From RPRB01 sp035543115 (GTDB lineage Bacteria; Myxococcota; Myxococcia; Myxococcales; Myxococcaceae): a DNA stretch of 64,000 nucleotides. The position numbers and the translations under genes are program-made. The first letter of the stretch is position 1. Each line of letters begins with the position of its first letter. This document shows, one piece after another, positions 27,248 to 34,406 of this stretch. The stretch lies in the NCBI GenBank assembly GCA_035543115.1, contig DATKKF010000134.1, positions 1-64,000 of the forward strand, given 5' to 3'. Under the pieces are notes generated by a model. It made no database searches and had not been told where the DNA came from. It saw only the letters and a list, made by a program, of their open reading frames with translations.

Positions 27248-27283
27248 CCCGGAGGACGCGCAAGCGTCGTTCGTTCCTCCGGG
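27248..27283. terminator. Nested hairpin after the efflux operon
   Basis: An outer arm pair, CCCGGAGGA (27248-27256) and TCCTCCGGG (27275-27283), surrounds an inner stem GACGC-GCAA-GCGTC (27255-27268) closed by a GCAA tetraloop. The structure begins 12 bases after the permease stop, so it could end the efflux transcript or protect its 3' end. There is no clear U-tract. The inner and outer stems share two bases, so only one can form fully at a time. Confidence 0.35.
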
Positions 27284-27358
27284 TGGCCCGTCCGGGCCAA
27301 GTCCGCGTCCTCACGCGTCTTGATTCCTGCCCTCCGCAGGCATTGCGTTCGCCCCTCG

Positions 27359-27383
27359 CCGGGCGCGCAGTGCATGCGCCCGG
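27359..27383. promoter_or_regulatory. Perfect 8-bp inverted repeat upstream of hypF
   Basis: CCGGGCGC (27359-27366) is repeated as GCGCCCGG (27376-27383) with a 9-base spacer, ending 55 bases before the hypF start. It could be a hairpin in the hypF leader or a regulator site. The GC-rich background makes such repeats easier to find by chance, so confidence is low. Confidence 0.3.
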
Positions 27384-27438
27384 AAGGCACCGTCGTCGTG
27401 GGGGGATGGGTGGCTCGCCCCTTGCTCCATGGCCCAGC

Positions 27439-29706
27439 ATGCACCAAGGCCGACGCATCGAGGTCGTAGGCACGGTTCAAGGTGTGGGCTTCCGTCCGTG
27501 GGTGTACCGGATCGCCACCGAGCTCGGGATCCGCGGCCAGGTCCGCAACGACGTCGGTGGCGTCACGGTGGAGGCGTTCGGCGAGCCGTCGGCGCTCGAC
27601 GGGCTGGTGCGCGCGTTGCAGTCGAAGCCTCCGCCGGCGGCGGAGATCCGCTCGCTGCAGTGGGAGGAGATCCCGGCTCGCGAGGCGGACGAGTTCGTCA
27701 TCGCCCCGAGCCAGCCGGGCAGCGGCCGGCGGGTCTCGATCCCCGCTGACCTCGCCACCTGCCCGGCCTGCGTCGAGGAGATCTTCGATCCCGCCAACCG
27801 TCGGTACCGCTACCCGTTCACCAACTGCACCGACTGCGGCCCACGCTTCACCATCGCCAGGGACGCGCCCTACGACCGCCCGGTCACCTCGATGGCCGGC
27901 TTCGTCATGTGCGAGGCGTGCCAGCGCGAGTACGACGATCCGAAGGACCGCCGGTTCCACGCACAGCCCAACGCCTGTCCGCGCTGCGGCCCGCGGCTGC
28001 GGCTGCTCGACTCGACGGGGAAGGACCTGGCCTCGGCGGATCCCATCCGCGAGGTGGCGGCGGCGCTCCGCGCGGCGAACGTCGTCGCGGTGAAGGGGCT
28101 CGGCGGATACCACCTGGCGGTGGACGCCACCTCGTCCGAGGCGGTGCAGCTGCTCCGCGAGCGCAAGCGGCGCGACGCCAAGCCGTTCGCGGTGATGGTG
28201 CGCGACCTCCGCGAGGCGCGGAAGCTGGCCACCATCTCCGAGGTCGAGGGGAAGCTCCTGGAGTCGGTGGAGCGGCCCATCGTGCTCCTCCCCCGCAAGC
28301 GGCTGGCACCGGTGGCTCCGGAGGTCGCGCCCGACAACCCGCTCATCGGGCTGATGCTGCCCTACGCCCCGCTCCACCACCTTCTCCTCGCCGAGGTGGA
28401 CCGGCCGCTGGTGATGACCTCCGGCAACCTCTCCGACGAGCCGATCGTCTTCCAGGAGCCCGAGGCGCTGAGCCGGCTGCGCGAGGTCGCGGACCTCTTC
28501 CTCGCCCACGACCGGCCGATCGTCACCCGCTGCGACGACTCGGTCGCCCGGGTGGTGGCGGGAGCGCCGGTGCTGCTCCGGCGTTCGCGCGGGTACGTGC
28601 CCCGGCCCATCCCGCTGGCCCGGCCGGTGGCGCGGCCGGTGCTGGCCTGCGGCGCGCAGCTGAAGAACACGTTCTGCCTCGCGGCCGGGGACGTGGCGGT
28701 GCTCGGGCCGCACGTGGGCGACCTCGACCAGGTGGAGGTCCACCGGTCTTACGAGGACTCCATCGACCGGATGCAGCGGTTCCTCGGCTGCCGGCCCGAG
28801 GTCATCGCCTACGACCTTCACCCCGACTACGCCTCCACCCGCTACGCGCTGGACCGACCCGAGCCGGTGAAGGTTGCGGTGCAGCACCACCACGCGCACG
28901 TGGCGAGCGCGCTGGCGGAGCACGGCCTGGAAGGACCGGTCATCGGCGTGGTCTTCGACGGCACGGGCTACGGCACGGACGGGAGCTCGTGGGGCGGGGA
29001 GGTCCTGGTCGCCTCCCCGGGGGCCTTCCAGCGCTGCGCGACGCTGCACCCGGTGGCGCTGGCCGGCGGAGAGCGGGCGATCCGCGAGCCCTGGCGGATC
29101 GGGCTGGCCCTCCTCCTCGACGCGTACGACGGAGACCCGCCCGGTCTGTGGAACTTCCCCGCCATCCCCGAGGACGCCGGGGTGATGGTGCGCCAGGCGC
29201 TGACCCTGGGCATCAACGCGCCCAGAGCGCACGGGATGGGGCGGCTGTTCGACGGCATCGGCGCGCTGGTCCTGGGGATCGGCAAGTCGCGGTACGAGGG
29301 CGAGGTCGCGCTGGCCTGGAACCTGGCCGCGGACGCCGGGGGTCACGGGCGGTACCCGTTCGGGATCGACACCCGGGGCTCGGTGCTGGAGCTGGACGTC
29401 CGGCCGGTCGTGCGGGCGCTGATCGAGGAGCACCTGGTGGGCGTGCCCGCCGGGCGGCTGGCGGCGAAGTTCCACGACACGCTGGTGCATGCCACCGCGA
29501 CCCTGGTCGGCCTGGTGAGCGACCGCGTGGGTGATCTGCCGGTCGTCCTCAGCGGGGGGTGCTTCCAGAACGCCCGGCTGGCCGAGGGTCTGAAGGCGGC
29601 GCTGGAGCCGGAGCATCAGGTGTACCTGCACCGGCAGGTCCCGCCTGGCGACGGCGGCGTCGCGCTGGGCCAGGTGATGGTGGCGGACGCGACCACCCGC
29701 GGGTGA
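27439..29706 (+). CDS. hypF: Hydrogenase maturation carbamoyltransferase HypF
   Basis: The 755-residue product makes the cyanide precursor for the [NiFe] active site from carbamoyl phosphate and passes it to HypE. Domains run in the usual order. An acylphosphatase-like domain comes first (VVGTVQGVGFRPWVYRIA). Two zinc fingers follow: CPAC with CTDC, then CEAC with CPRC. Next are a YrdC-like domain (VVAVKGLGGYHLAVDA, RDAKPFAVMV) and a Kae1-like domain (VAVQHHHAHVASALAEHG, GVVFDGTGYGTDGSSWGGE). The length is typical. The ATG at 27439 matches the start of the acylphosphatase domain. It leads the hypF-C-D-E unit. Confidence 0.97.
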   Translation: MHQGRRIEVVGTVQGVGFRPWVYRIATELGIRGQVRNDVGGVTVEAFGEPSALDGLVRALQSKPPPAAEIRSLQWEEIPAREADEFVIAPSQPGSGRRVSIPADLATCPACVEEIFDPANRRYRYPFTNCTDCGPRFTIARDAPYDRPVTSMAGFVMCEACQREYDDPKDRRFHAQPNACPRCGPRLRLLDSTGKDLASADPIREVAAALRAANVVAVKGLGGYHLAVDATSSEAVQLLRERKRRDAKPFAVMVRDLREARKLATISEVEGKLLESVERPIVLLPRKRLAPVAPEVAPDNPLIGLMLPYAPLHHLLLAEVDRPLVMTSGNLSDEPIVFQEPEALSRLREVADLFLAHDRPIVTRCDDSVARVVAGAPVLLRRSRGYVPRPIPLARPVARPVLACGAQLKNTFCLAAGDVAVLGPHVGDLDQVEVHRSYEDSIDRMQRFLGCRPEVIAYDLHPDYASTRYALDRPEPVKVAVQHHHAHVASALAEHGLEGPVIGVVFDGTGYGTDGSSWGGEVLVASPGAFQRCATLHPVALAGGERAIREPWRIGLALLLDAYDGDPPGLWNFPAIPEDAGVMVRQALTLGINAPRAHGMGRLFDGIGALVLGIGKSRYEGEVALAWNLAADAGGHGRYPFGIDTRGSVLELDVRPVVRALIEEHLVGVPAGRLAAKFHDTLVHATATLVGLVSDRVGDLPVVLSGGCFQNARLAEGLKAALEPEHQVYLHRQVPPGDGGVALGQVMVADATTRG

Positions 29707-29721
29707 CAGGAGACAAGGGCC

Positions 29722-30009
29722 ATGTGCCTCGGAGTGCCGGGAAGAGTGGTACAGGTCGACGGGCTGGTCGCCACGGTCGACTTCTGGGGCCTGCGGAAGC
29801 AGGTTCGCCTCGACGTGGTGGACGCGCCGGTGGCCCCCGGTGACTACGTGCTGAACCACGTGGGGTTCGCCATCCGGCGCATCCCGGCGAGCGAGGCGGA
29901 GGACACCCTGGCGCTGTACTCCGAGCTCCTGGCCAAGGAGGCGCCGGGCGACCTCATGGCCGCCGACGTCCGGGGCGAGCTGGACGCCGCGCACCGGGGG
30001 AAGCCATGA
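29722..30009 (+). CDS. hypC: Hydrogenase maturation chaperone HypC
   Basis: The 95-residue product starts with the essential MCLGVPGRVVQV, where Cys2 binds the iron precursor. It continues with the family's short beta-barrel (YVLNHVGFAIRRIPASEAEDTL). HypC carries the Fe(CN)2CO unit between HypD and the large subunit. It is 15 bases after hypF, with a GGAGA-type site, and overlaps hypD by 4 bases. Confidence 0.96.
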   Translation: MCLGVPGRVVQVDGLVATVDFWGLRKQVRLDVVDAPVAPGDYVLNHVGFAIRRIPASEAEDTLALYSELLAKEAPGDLMAADVRGELDAAHRGKP

Positions 30010-31160
30010 CCGCCGCGGCCACGGACGCCGCCCAGCTCAAGTTCCGCGACCCCACCGCCGCCCGAGGGCTCGGCGCGGCGATCGACAAGGTGACCCGGGA
30101 GATCGGCCGTGACCCGGTGGCGGTGATGCACGTGTGCGGGAGCCATGAGCAGGCCATTGCCCGGTTCGGCCTGCGGGCGGCGTTCCCCCCAACGCTGGAC
30201 GTCATCATGGGTCCGGGTTGCCCGGTGTGCATCACCGACGTGCCCGAGGTGGACGAGGGCGTCGCCCTGGCCCGCCAGGGCGTTCGAGTGGCCACCTACG
30301 GGGACATGCTCCGGGTGCCAGGCTCGGCGGGCTCGCTCGCGGATGCGCGTGCGGCCGGGGCGAAGGTTGACATCGTCTACGGCGTCACGCAGGCGGTGGA
30401 TCTCGCTCGGCAGACCCACGAGGAGGTGGTGTTCTTCGCCACCGGCTTTGAGACCACTGCGGTGGCCACCGCGGCGGAGATCCTCCGCGGGCCGCCGAAG
30501 AACTTCTCGGTCCTCTCGGCCCACAAGTACATCCCGCCAGTGATGGAGATCGTCGCCGAGATGCCCGGGAGCCGGGTGGAGGGCTTCCTCGCCGCGGGCC
30601 ACGCAGCGACCATCACCGGGTCCGCGGTGTTCGAGCCATTCGTGGAGCGGCACCGGCTCCCGGTGGTGGTGGCCGGCTTCGAGCCCCTGGACATCCTGGC
30701 CGGGCTGCTCCGCCTGGTGGAGCTGATCCGGGACGGTACGCCGCGGGTGGAGAACCTCTACCCCCGCTGCGTGACGCGGGAGGGAAACCTCGCGGCCCAG
30801 GAGCAGCTGTGGAAGGTGTTCCGTCCGCTCGGCGGCCGCTGGCGGGGCATCGCCCACGTCCCCAACGGGAACCTCCGCCTTCAGGATTCCTGGGCGCATC
30901 TGGACGCCCGGAGACGCTTCGACATCGACCTGAAGGCGCTGTGGGACTTCGCGCCGCCGTCGCTGGTCCAGCAGTGCATCTGCGGGGAGATCATGTCCGG
31001 CCGGCAGTCACCCACCTCCTGCCCGCTGTTCGGCAAGGAGTGCCAGCCCGAGACGCCGGTAGGCGCCTGCATGGTGTCCAGCGAGGGCACCTGCCGCATC
31101 TGGCACCAGTACGGCGGGCACCCGCAGCTCGGCCGGCTGGCCGTGGGAGGCGCCCGGTGA
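30006..31160 (+). CDS. hypD: Hydrogenase maturation protein HypD
   Basis: The 384-residue product is the scaffold on which the Fe(CN)2CO group is built. Motifs visible are VMHVCGSHEQAIARFGLR, MGPGCPVCITDVPEVD and ATGFETTAVATA. The C-terminal cluster-binding cysteines are in CICGEIMSGRQSPTSCPLFG, followed by ECQPETPVGACMVSSEGTC. These bind the [4Fe-4S] cluster. It is coupled at both ends to hypC and hypE (ATGA and GTGA overlaps). Confidence 0.97.
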   Translation: MTAAATDAAQLKFRDPTAARGLGAAIDKVTREIGRDPVAVMHVCGSHEQAIARFGLRAAFPPTLDVIMGPGCPVCITDVPEVDEGVALARQGVRVATYGDMLRVPGSAGSLADARAAGAKVDIVYGVTQAVDLARQTHEEVVFFATGFETTAVATAAEILRGPPKNFSVLSAHKYIPPVMEIVAEMPGSRVEGFLAAGHAATITGSAVFEPFVERHRLPVVVAGFEPLDILAGLLRLVELIRDGTPRVENLYPRCVTREGNLAAQEQLWKVFRPLGGRWRGIAHVPNGNLRLQDSWAHLDARRRFDIDLKALWDFAPPSLVQQCICGEIMSGRQSPTSCPLFGKECQPETPVGACMVSSEGTCRIWHQYGGHPQLGRLAVGGAR

Positions 31161-32191
31161 GACCGACCCTCCCGCTGGGGACGACAGTGAGCCTCAAGCA
31201 CGGCGCTGGCGGCCGGGCGATGCGTGCGCTCATCGAGCAGCTGTTCGCTGAGGGGGCGCAGCAGCCTCCCGGGGCAGTGGGTCTGGCGGAGATGGACGAC
31301 GGAGCGGCCTTTCCGGTCAACGGTGGCTGGCTGGTGCTGACCACCGACTCCCACATCGTCGCCCCACGCTTCTTCCCCGGTGGCGACGTGGGGCGACTGT
31401 CCATCTCTGGCACGGTGAACGACCTGGCGATGATGGGGGCCACCGAGGTGCTGGGGCTCACCTGCGCGGTGGTGATCGAGGACGGCTTCCCCATCGCCGA
31501 GCTGGAGCGCATCCACGCCTCGATGCGGGACACCTCCCGGGAGGCCTGCGCGCCGGTGGTCACCGGGGACACCAAGGTGATGGGCCGGGGCGAGCTGGAC
31601 GGCCTGGTGCTCAACACCACCGGGGTGGCGCTCACCGAGCGGCTGGTCCGCGACAACGGGCTCCGCCCCGGGGACCGCATCGTGGTGACCGGGACCATCG
31701 GCGACCACGGGTTCGCAGTGCTCGCCGCGCGGCAGAAGCTCGAGCTCCAGGGAAACCTGGTCTCCGACGTGGCGCCGCTCAACGGGCTCATTCGCCAGGT
31801 GCTGCGAGCGGCAGGTGAGGGCGTGGTGGCGATGAAGGACCCCACCCGGGGTGGCCTCGCCAGCGCGCTGCACGAGATGGTGGAGAAGAGCGGGGTGGGG
31901 GTGGTCCTCGAGGAGCAGGCAGTGCCCCTCTCCGACGAGGTCCGCGCCGCCTCGGAGATCCTCGGGATCGACCCCTTGCACGTGGCCAACGAGGGCAAGG
32001 CGGTGCTCGGCGTGCGGCCCGAGGCGCTGGACCGGGTGATGGCCGCACTCGACGGCCACCCCCTCGGCCGGCGCGCGGCGGTGGTGGGCACCTGCATCGC
32101 CGAGCAGAAGGGGCGCATCGTCCTGGACACCGGGCTCGGCAAGCGCCTCCTCGCCGAGCCCGAGGGCGACCCGATGCCCAGGATCTGCTGA
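31157..32191 (+). CDS. hypE: Hydrogenase maturation protein HypE
   Basis: The 344-residue product converts the carbamoyl group on its C-terminal cysteine to cyanide using ATP. The PurM-like fold is clear (LKHGAGGRAM, TTDSHIVAPRFFPGG, GTVNDLAMMGA, DPTRGGLASALHEM). It ends in PRIC, with the catalytic Cys as the last residue. It starts at a GTG overlapping the hypD stop. hypA and hypB, which insert nickel, are not adjacent. Confidence 0.97.
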   Translation: MRPTLPLGTTVSLKHGAGGRAMRALIEQLFAEGAQQPPGAVGLAEMDDGAAFPVNGGWLVLTTDSHIVAPRFFPGGDVGRLSISGTVNDLAMMGATEVLGLTCAVVIEDGFPIAELERIHASMRDTSREACAPVVTGDTKVMGRGELDGLVLNTTGVALTERLVRDNGLRPGDRIVVTGTIGDHGFAVLAARQKLELQGNLVSDVAPLNGLIRQVLRAAGEGVVAMKDPTRGGLASALHEMVEKSGVGVVLEEQAVPLSDEVRAASEILGIDPLHVANEGKAVLGVRPEALDRVMAALDGHPLGRRAAVVGTCIAEQKGRIVLDTGLGKRLLAEPEGDPMPRIC

Positions 32192-32199
32192 GGCGGCCG

Positions 32200-33045
32200 G
32201 TGACCGCCGCCACGCACATCCGGACGGCGGTCGAGCGGGGAGTGGGGACGCTCACCATCGACCGGCCGGAGCGGTTCAACTCGCTCGACGTCACCACCGC
32301 GCGCGACCTCAGGAAGGCGGGCCTGCAGCTGGCGCGCGATCCGGCGGTGCGGGTGGTGGTGCTCCGCGGCAGCCCAGGCATCTTCTGCAGCGGCGCGGAC
32401 CTCAAGTACATCCGCTCGGGTGGCAACCCGGCGGAGCTCGCCTACCTCACGCCCGGGGCCCGTCCGGTGCCGCTCGGGCCGGGGGAGATCTTCAAGCAGA
32501 TCCTCGAGTACCTCCACGCCACCATCTCGGAGATCCGGCGGGCGCCCAAGCCGTTCCTCGCCGCGGTGGACGGGGCGTGCGCCGCCGGCGGCCTCGGGCT
32601 GGCAATGGCCTGCGACCTGGTCCTCGCCTCGGAGCGCTCGACCTTCGAGTGGGCGTACGCGAAGACCGGCCTCTCGGGAGCGGAGAGCTCCACCTTCTTC
32701 GTGCCCCGGCTGGTCGGGCTGCGGTTCGCCGCCGAGATGCTGCTCCTCAACCCGCGACTGGACGCCGCGGAGGCGCGCGAGGTGGGGCTGGTGAACCGCG
32801 TCCTTCCCGTCTCCGGCTTCGACCCAGGGGTCGAGGCCGTGGCTCGCAGCATCGCCGCGGGACCCTCGGCCGCGTACGCCGCGGCCAAGCAGCTGTTCAA
32901 CGAGGCGATGGGCGTGGACCGGCTGGACCACCACCTCGACCGCGAGCTCGAGGCGCTGGTCCGGAGCGCCGACTCGCCGGAGTTCGCCGAGGGAGTCGAC
33001 GCGTTCTTCGCCAAGCGGCCGCCGCGGTTTCCGGGAGCCGAGTAA
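32200..33045 (+). CDS. Crotonase-family protein in the hyp operon
   Basis: The 281-residue product has the enoyl-CoA hydratase/isomerase fold: LTIDRPERFNSLD, oxyanion-hole segments FCSGADLKYIRSGG and GACAAGGLGLAMACD, and FVPRLVGLRFAAEMLL. At the catalytic site, where many members have GxGGT or PDGGS, it reads GLSGAESSTFF, so its chemistry may differ. It starts with a GTG 8 bases after hypE, so it is almost certainly co-transcribed. HypX, which makes the CO ligand in air, has a C-terminal crotonase module. This stand-alone protein could be a functional counterpart (inference), or an unrelated beta-oxidation-type enzyme. Confidence 0.8.
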   Translation: MTAATHIRTAVERGVGTLTIDRPERFNSLDVTTARDLRKAGLQLARDPAVRVVVLRGSPGIFCSGADLKYIRSGGNPAELAYLTPGARPVPLGPGEIFKQILEYLHATISEIRRAPKPFLAAVDGACAAGGLGLAMACDLVLASERSTFEWAYAKTGLSGAESSTFFVPRLVGLRFAAEMLLLNPRLDAAEAREVGLVNRVLPVSGFDPGVEAVARSIAAGPSAAYAAAKQLFNEAMGVDRLDHHLDRELEALVRSADSPEFAEGVDAFFAKRPPRFPGAE

Positions 33046-33102
33046 CAGGTCTGCACCGGCTCCCGGAGATGCCGCGCTGCATCCCGGAAAACTCGGAGAA
33101 TT

Positions 33103-33119
33103 CGCGCACGTTTTGCGCG
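33103..33119. terminator. Short hairpin after the hyp-crotonase unit
   Basis: CGCGCA (33103-33108) and TGCGCG (33114-33119) form a 6-bp stem with a 5-base loop, 57 bases after the crotonase stop. No U-tract follows. It may mark the end of the maturation transcript before the structural hydrogenase operon. Confidence 0.25.
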
Positions 33120-33182
33120 CGATGAGCGGCGATACGCAGGTCCTGCCCCGGCCGGCGTGGTCCTGCTCCCGGGCGTCGCGGA

Positions 33183-33197
33183 GGCTCGCGGCTTGCA
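33183..33197 (+). promoter_or_regulatory. Candidate sigma-54 promoter for the hydrogenase structural genes
   Basis: The sequence AGGCTCG-CGGC-TTGCA (from 33182) resembles the -24/-12 consensus TGGCACG-N4-TTGCA, with the GG and GC dinucleotides 10 bases apart and two mismatches. It lies about 73 bases upstream of the small-subunit ATG, in the only long gap (224 bases) in the hydrogenase region. Uptake hydrogenase operons in several Proteobacteria use sigma-54 with an NtrC-type activator. No such activator gene is in the window, so this remains a pattern match. Confidence 0.3.
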
Positions 33198-33269
33198 CGC
33201 CCCACCCCCGCCGCGGCGTCGGGCCTTCACCGGTGAACGCTGGCCGTACGCCCGAGACGGAGGGTGGTC

Positions 33270-34406
33270 ATGGGGAGTCGCGAAGGCTGGCTGGGTGAAG
33301 AGCTCCGCCGCCGCGGAATCAGTCGCCGCGAATTGCTCTTCTTCTGCGCCGGGGTGGCCGGCACGTTCGGGCTACCGGCGTCTGCAGCGACGCAGATCGC
33401 GAACGCGCTCACCAAGGCGAAGAAGCCGATCCTGGTGTGGCTCGAGTTCCAGGATTGCTGCGGGAACACCGAGTCGTTCCTGCGCTCGAGCGCGCCGACC
33501 GTTGGCGAGGTGGTCCTCGATCTCCTGAGCGTCGACTACCACGAGACGATCATGGCCGCGGCCGGCTTCCAGGCCGAGGAGGCGCTGAAGGGCGTGGTGA
33601 GGGACTCCGCAGGTCAGTTCATCGCCGTGGTGGAGGGGAGCATCCCCACCGGGGCCGACGGCGCGTACTGCACCATCGGCGGGCGCTCGGCGCTGGACAT
33701 CGCCCGCGACGTCTGCGGCAAGGCGGCGGCCACGATCGCCATGGGGACCTGCGCCACCTACGGCGGGCTCCCGGCCGCTGCGCCCAACCCCACCGGAGCG
33801 CTGGGAGTCGCCGACGCGGTGCCGGGGGTGAAGAACCTGATCAACATGTCGGCCTGCCCGACCAATGCCGCGAACATCACCGCGCTGCTCACCTACTACC
33901 TGACCTACAAGCGCTGGCCGCCGCTCGACGGCTTCCGCCGCCCGCTCTTTGCGTACGGGAAGACCATCCACGACAACTGCGAGCGCCGGGCGCACTTCGA
34001 CGCCGGGCAGTACGTCGAGGTCTGGGGAGACGACGCGCACCGCTCCGGGGCCTGCCTCTACAAGATGGGCTGCAAGGGGCCGGTGACCTACCAGAACTGC
34101 CCCACCGTGCGCTGGAACGACGGCACCAACTGGCCGATCGGCTGTGGCCACCCGTGCATTGGCTGCGCCGAGCCGGACTTCTGGGACAGGATGACGCCCT
34201 TCTACAAGCACCTGCCCGCAGTGGCCGGCTTCGGCGCCGGGTCCAACGTGGACACCGTCGGTGCCTGGCTGACCGTGGGCACCGCGGCCGCGTACGCCGG
34301 GCACGGAATCCTCAAGGGCATCCAGAACGCCGGGAAGAAGCCCGAGAACGGCGCCGGTCCTCCCGGTGACAAAGGCCCGGCCGGCAAGGCAGGGGGCCAG
34401 TCATGA
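33270..34406 (+). CDS. hyaA: [NiFe] hydrogenase small subunit (group 1, membrane-bound uptake type)
   Basis: The 378-residue product carries a Tat signal (ISRRELLFFCAGVAG) and three Fe-S cluster sites. The medial and distal ligands are standard: TIHDNCERRAHFDAG, ACLYKMGCKGPVTYQNC and GHPCIGCAEPDFW. Other proximal-cluster cysteines lie in MGTCATYGG and MSACPTN. The first proximal motif is DCCGNTESFLR (Cys63, Cys64, Gly65, Asn66), where other group 1 enzymes have CTGC or CTCC. A C-terminal helix (about 335-355) anchors it. It passes electrons from the NiFe site to the cytochrome b encoded downstream. The ATG at 33270 has a GGAGGG site six bases upstream. Confidence 0.94.
   Translation: MGSREGWLGEELRRRGISRRELLFFCAGVAGTFGLPASAATQIANALTKAKKPILVWLEFQDCCGNTESFLRSSAPTVGEVVLDLLSVDYHETIMAAAGFQAEEALKGVVRDSAGQFIAVVEGSIPTGADGAYCTIGGRSALDIARDVCGKAAATIAMGTCATYGGLPAAAPNPTGALGVADAVPGVKNLINMSACPTNAANITALLTYYLTYKRWPPLDGFRRPLFAYGKTIHDNCERRAHFDAGQYVEVWGDDAHRSGACLYKMGCKGPVTYQNCPTVRWNDGTNWPIGCGHPCIGCAEPDFWDRMTPFYKHLPAVAGFGAGSNVDTVGAWLTVGTAAAYAGHGILKGIQNAGKKPENGAGPPGDKGPAGKAGGQS

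Noticed and set aside
26019..27438. In-frame joining of the ABC ATPase frame to HypF as one giant protein
   Set aside because: The ATPase frame stops at 26018. The long open stretch before hypF merely overlaps the permease in another frame, and HypF begins at its acylphosphatase domain.
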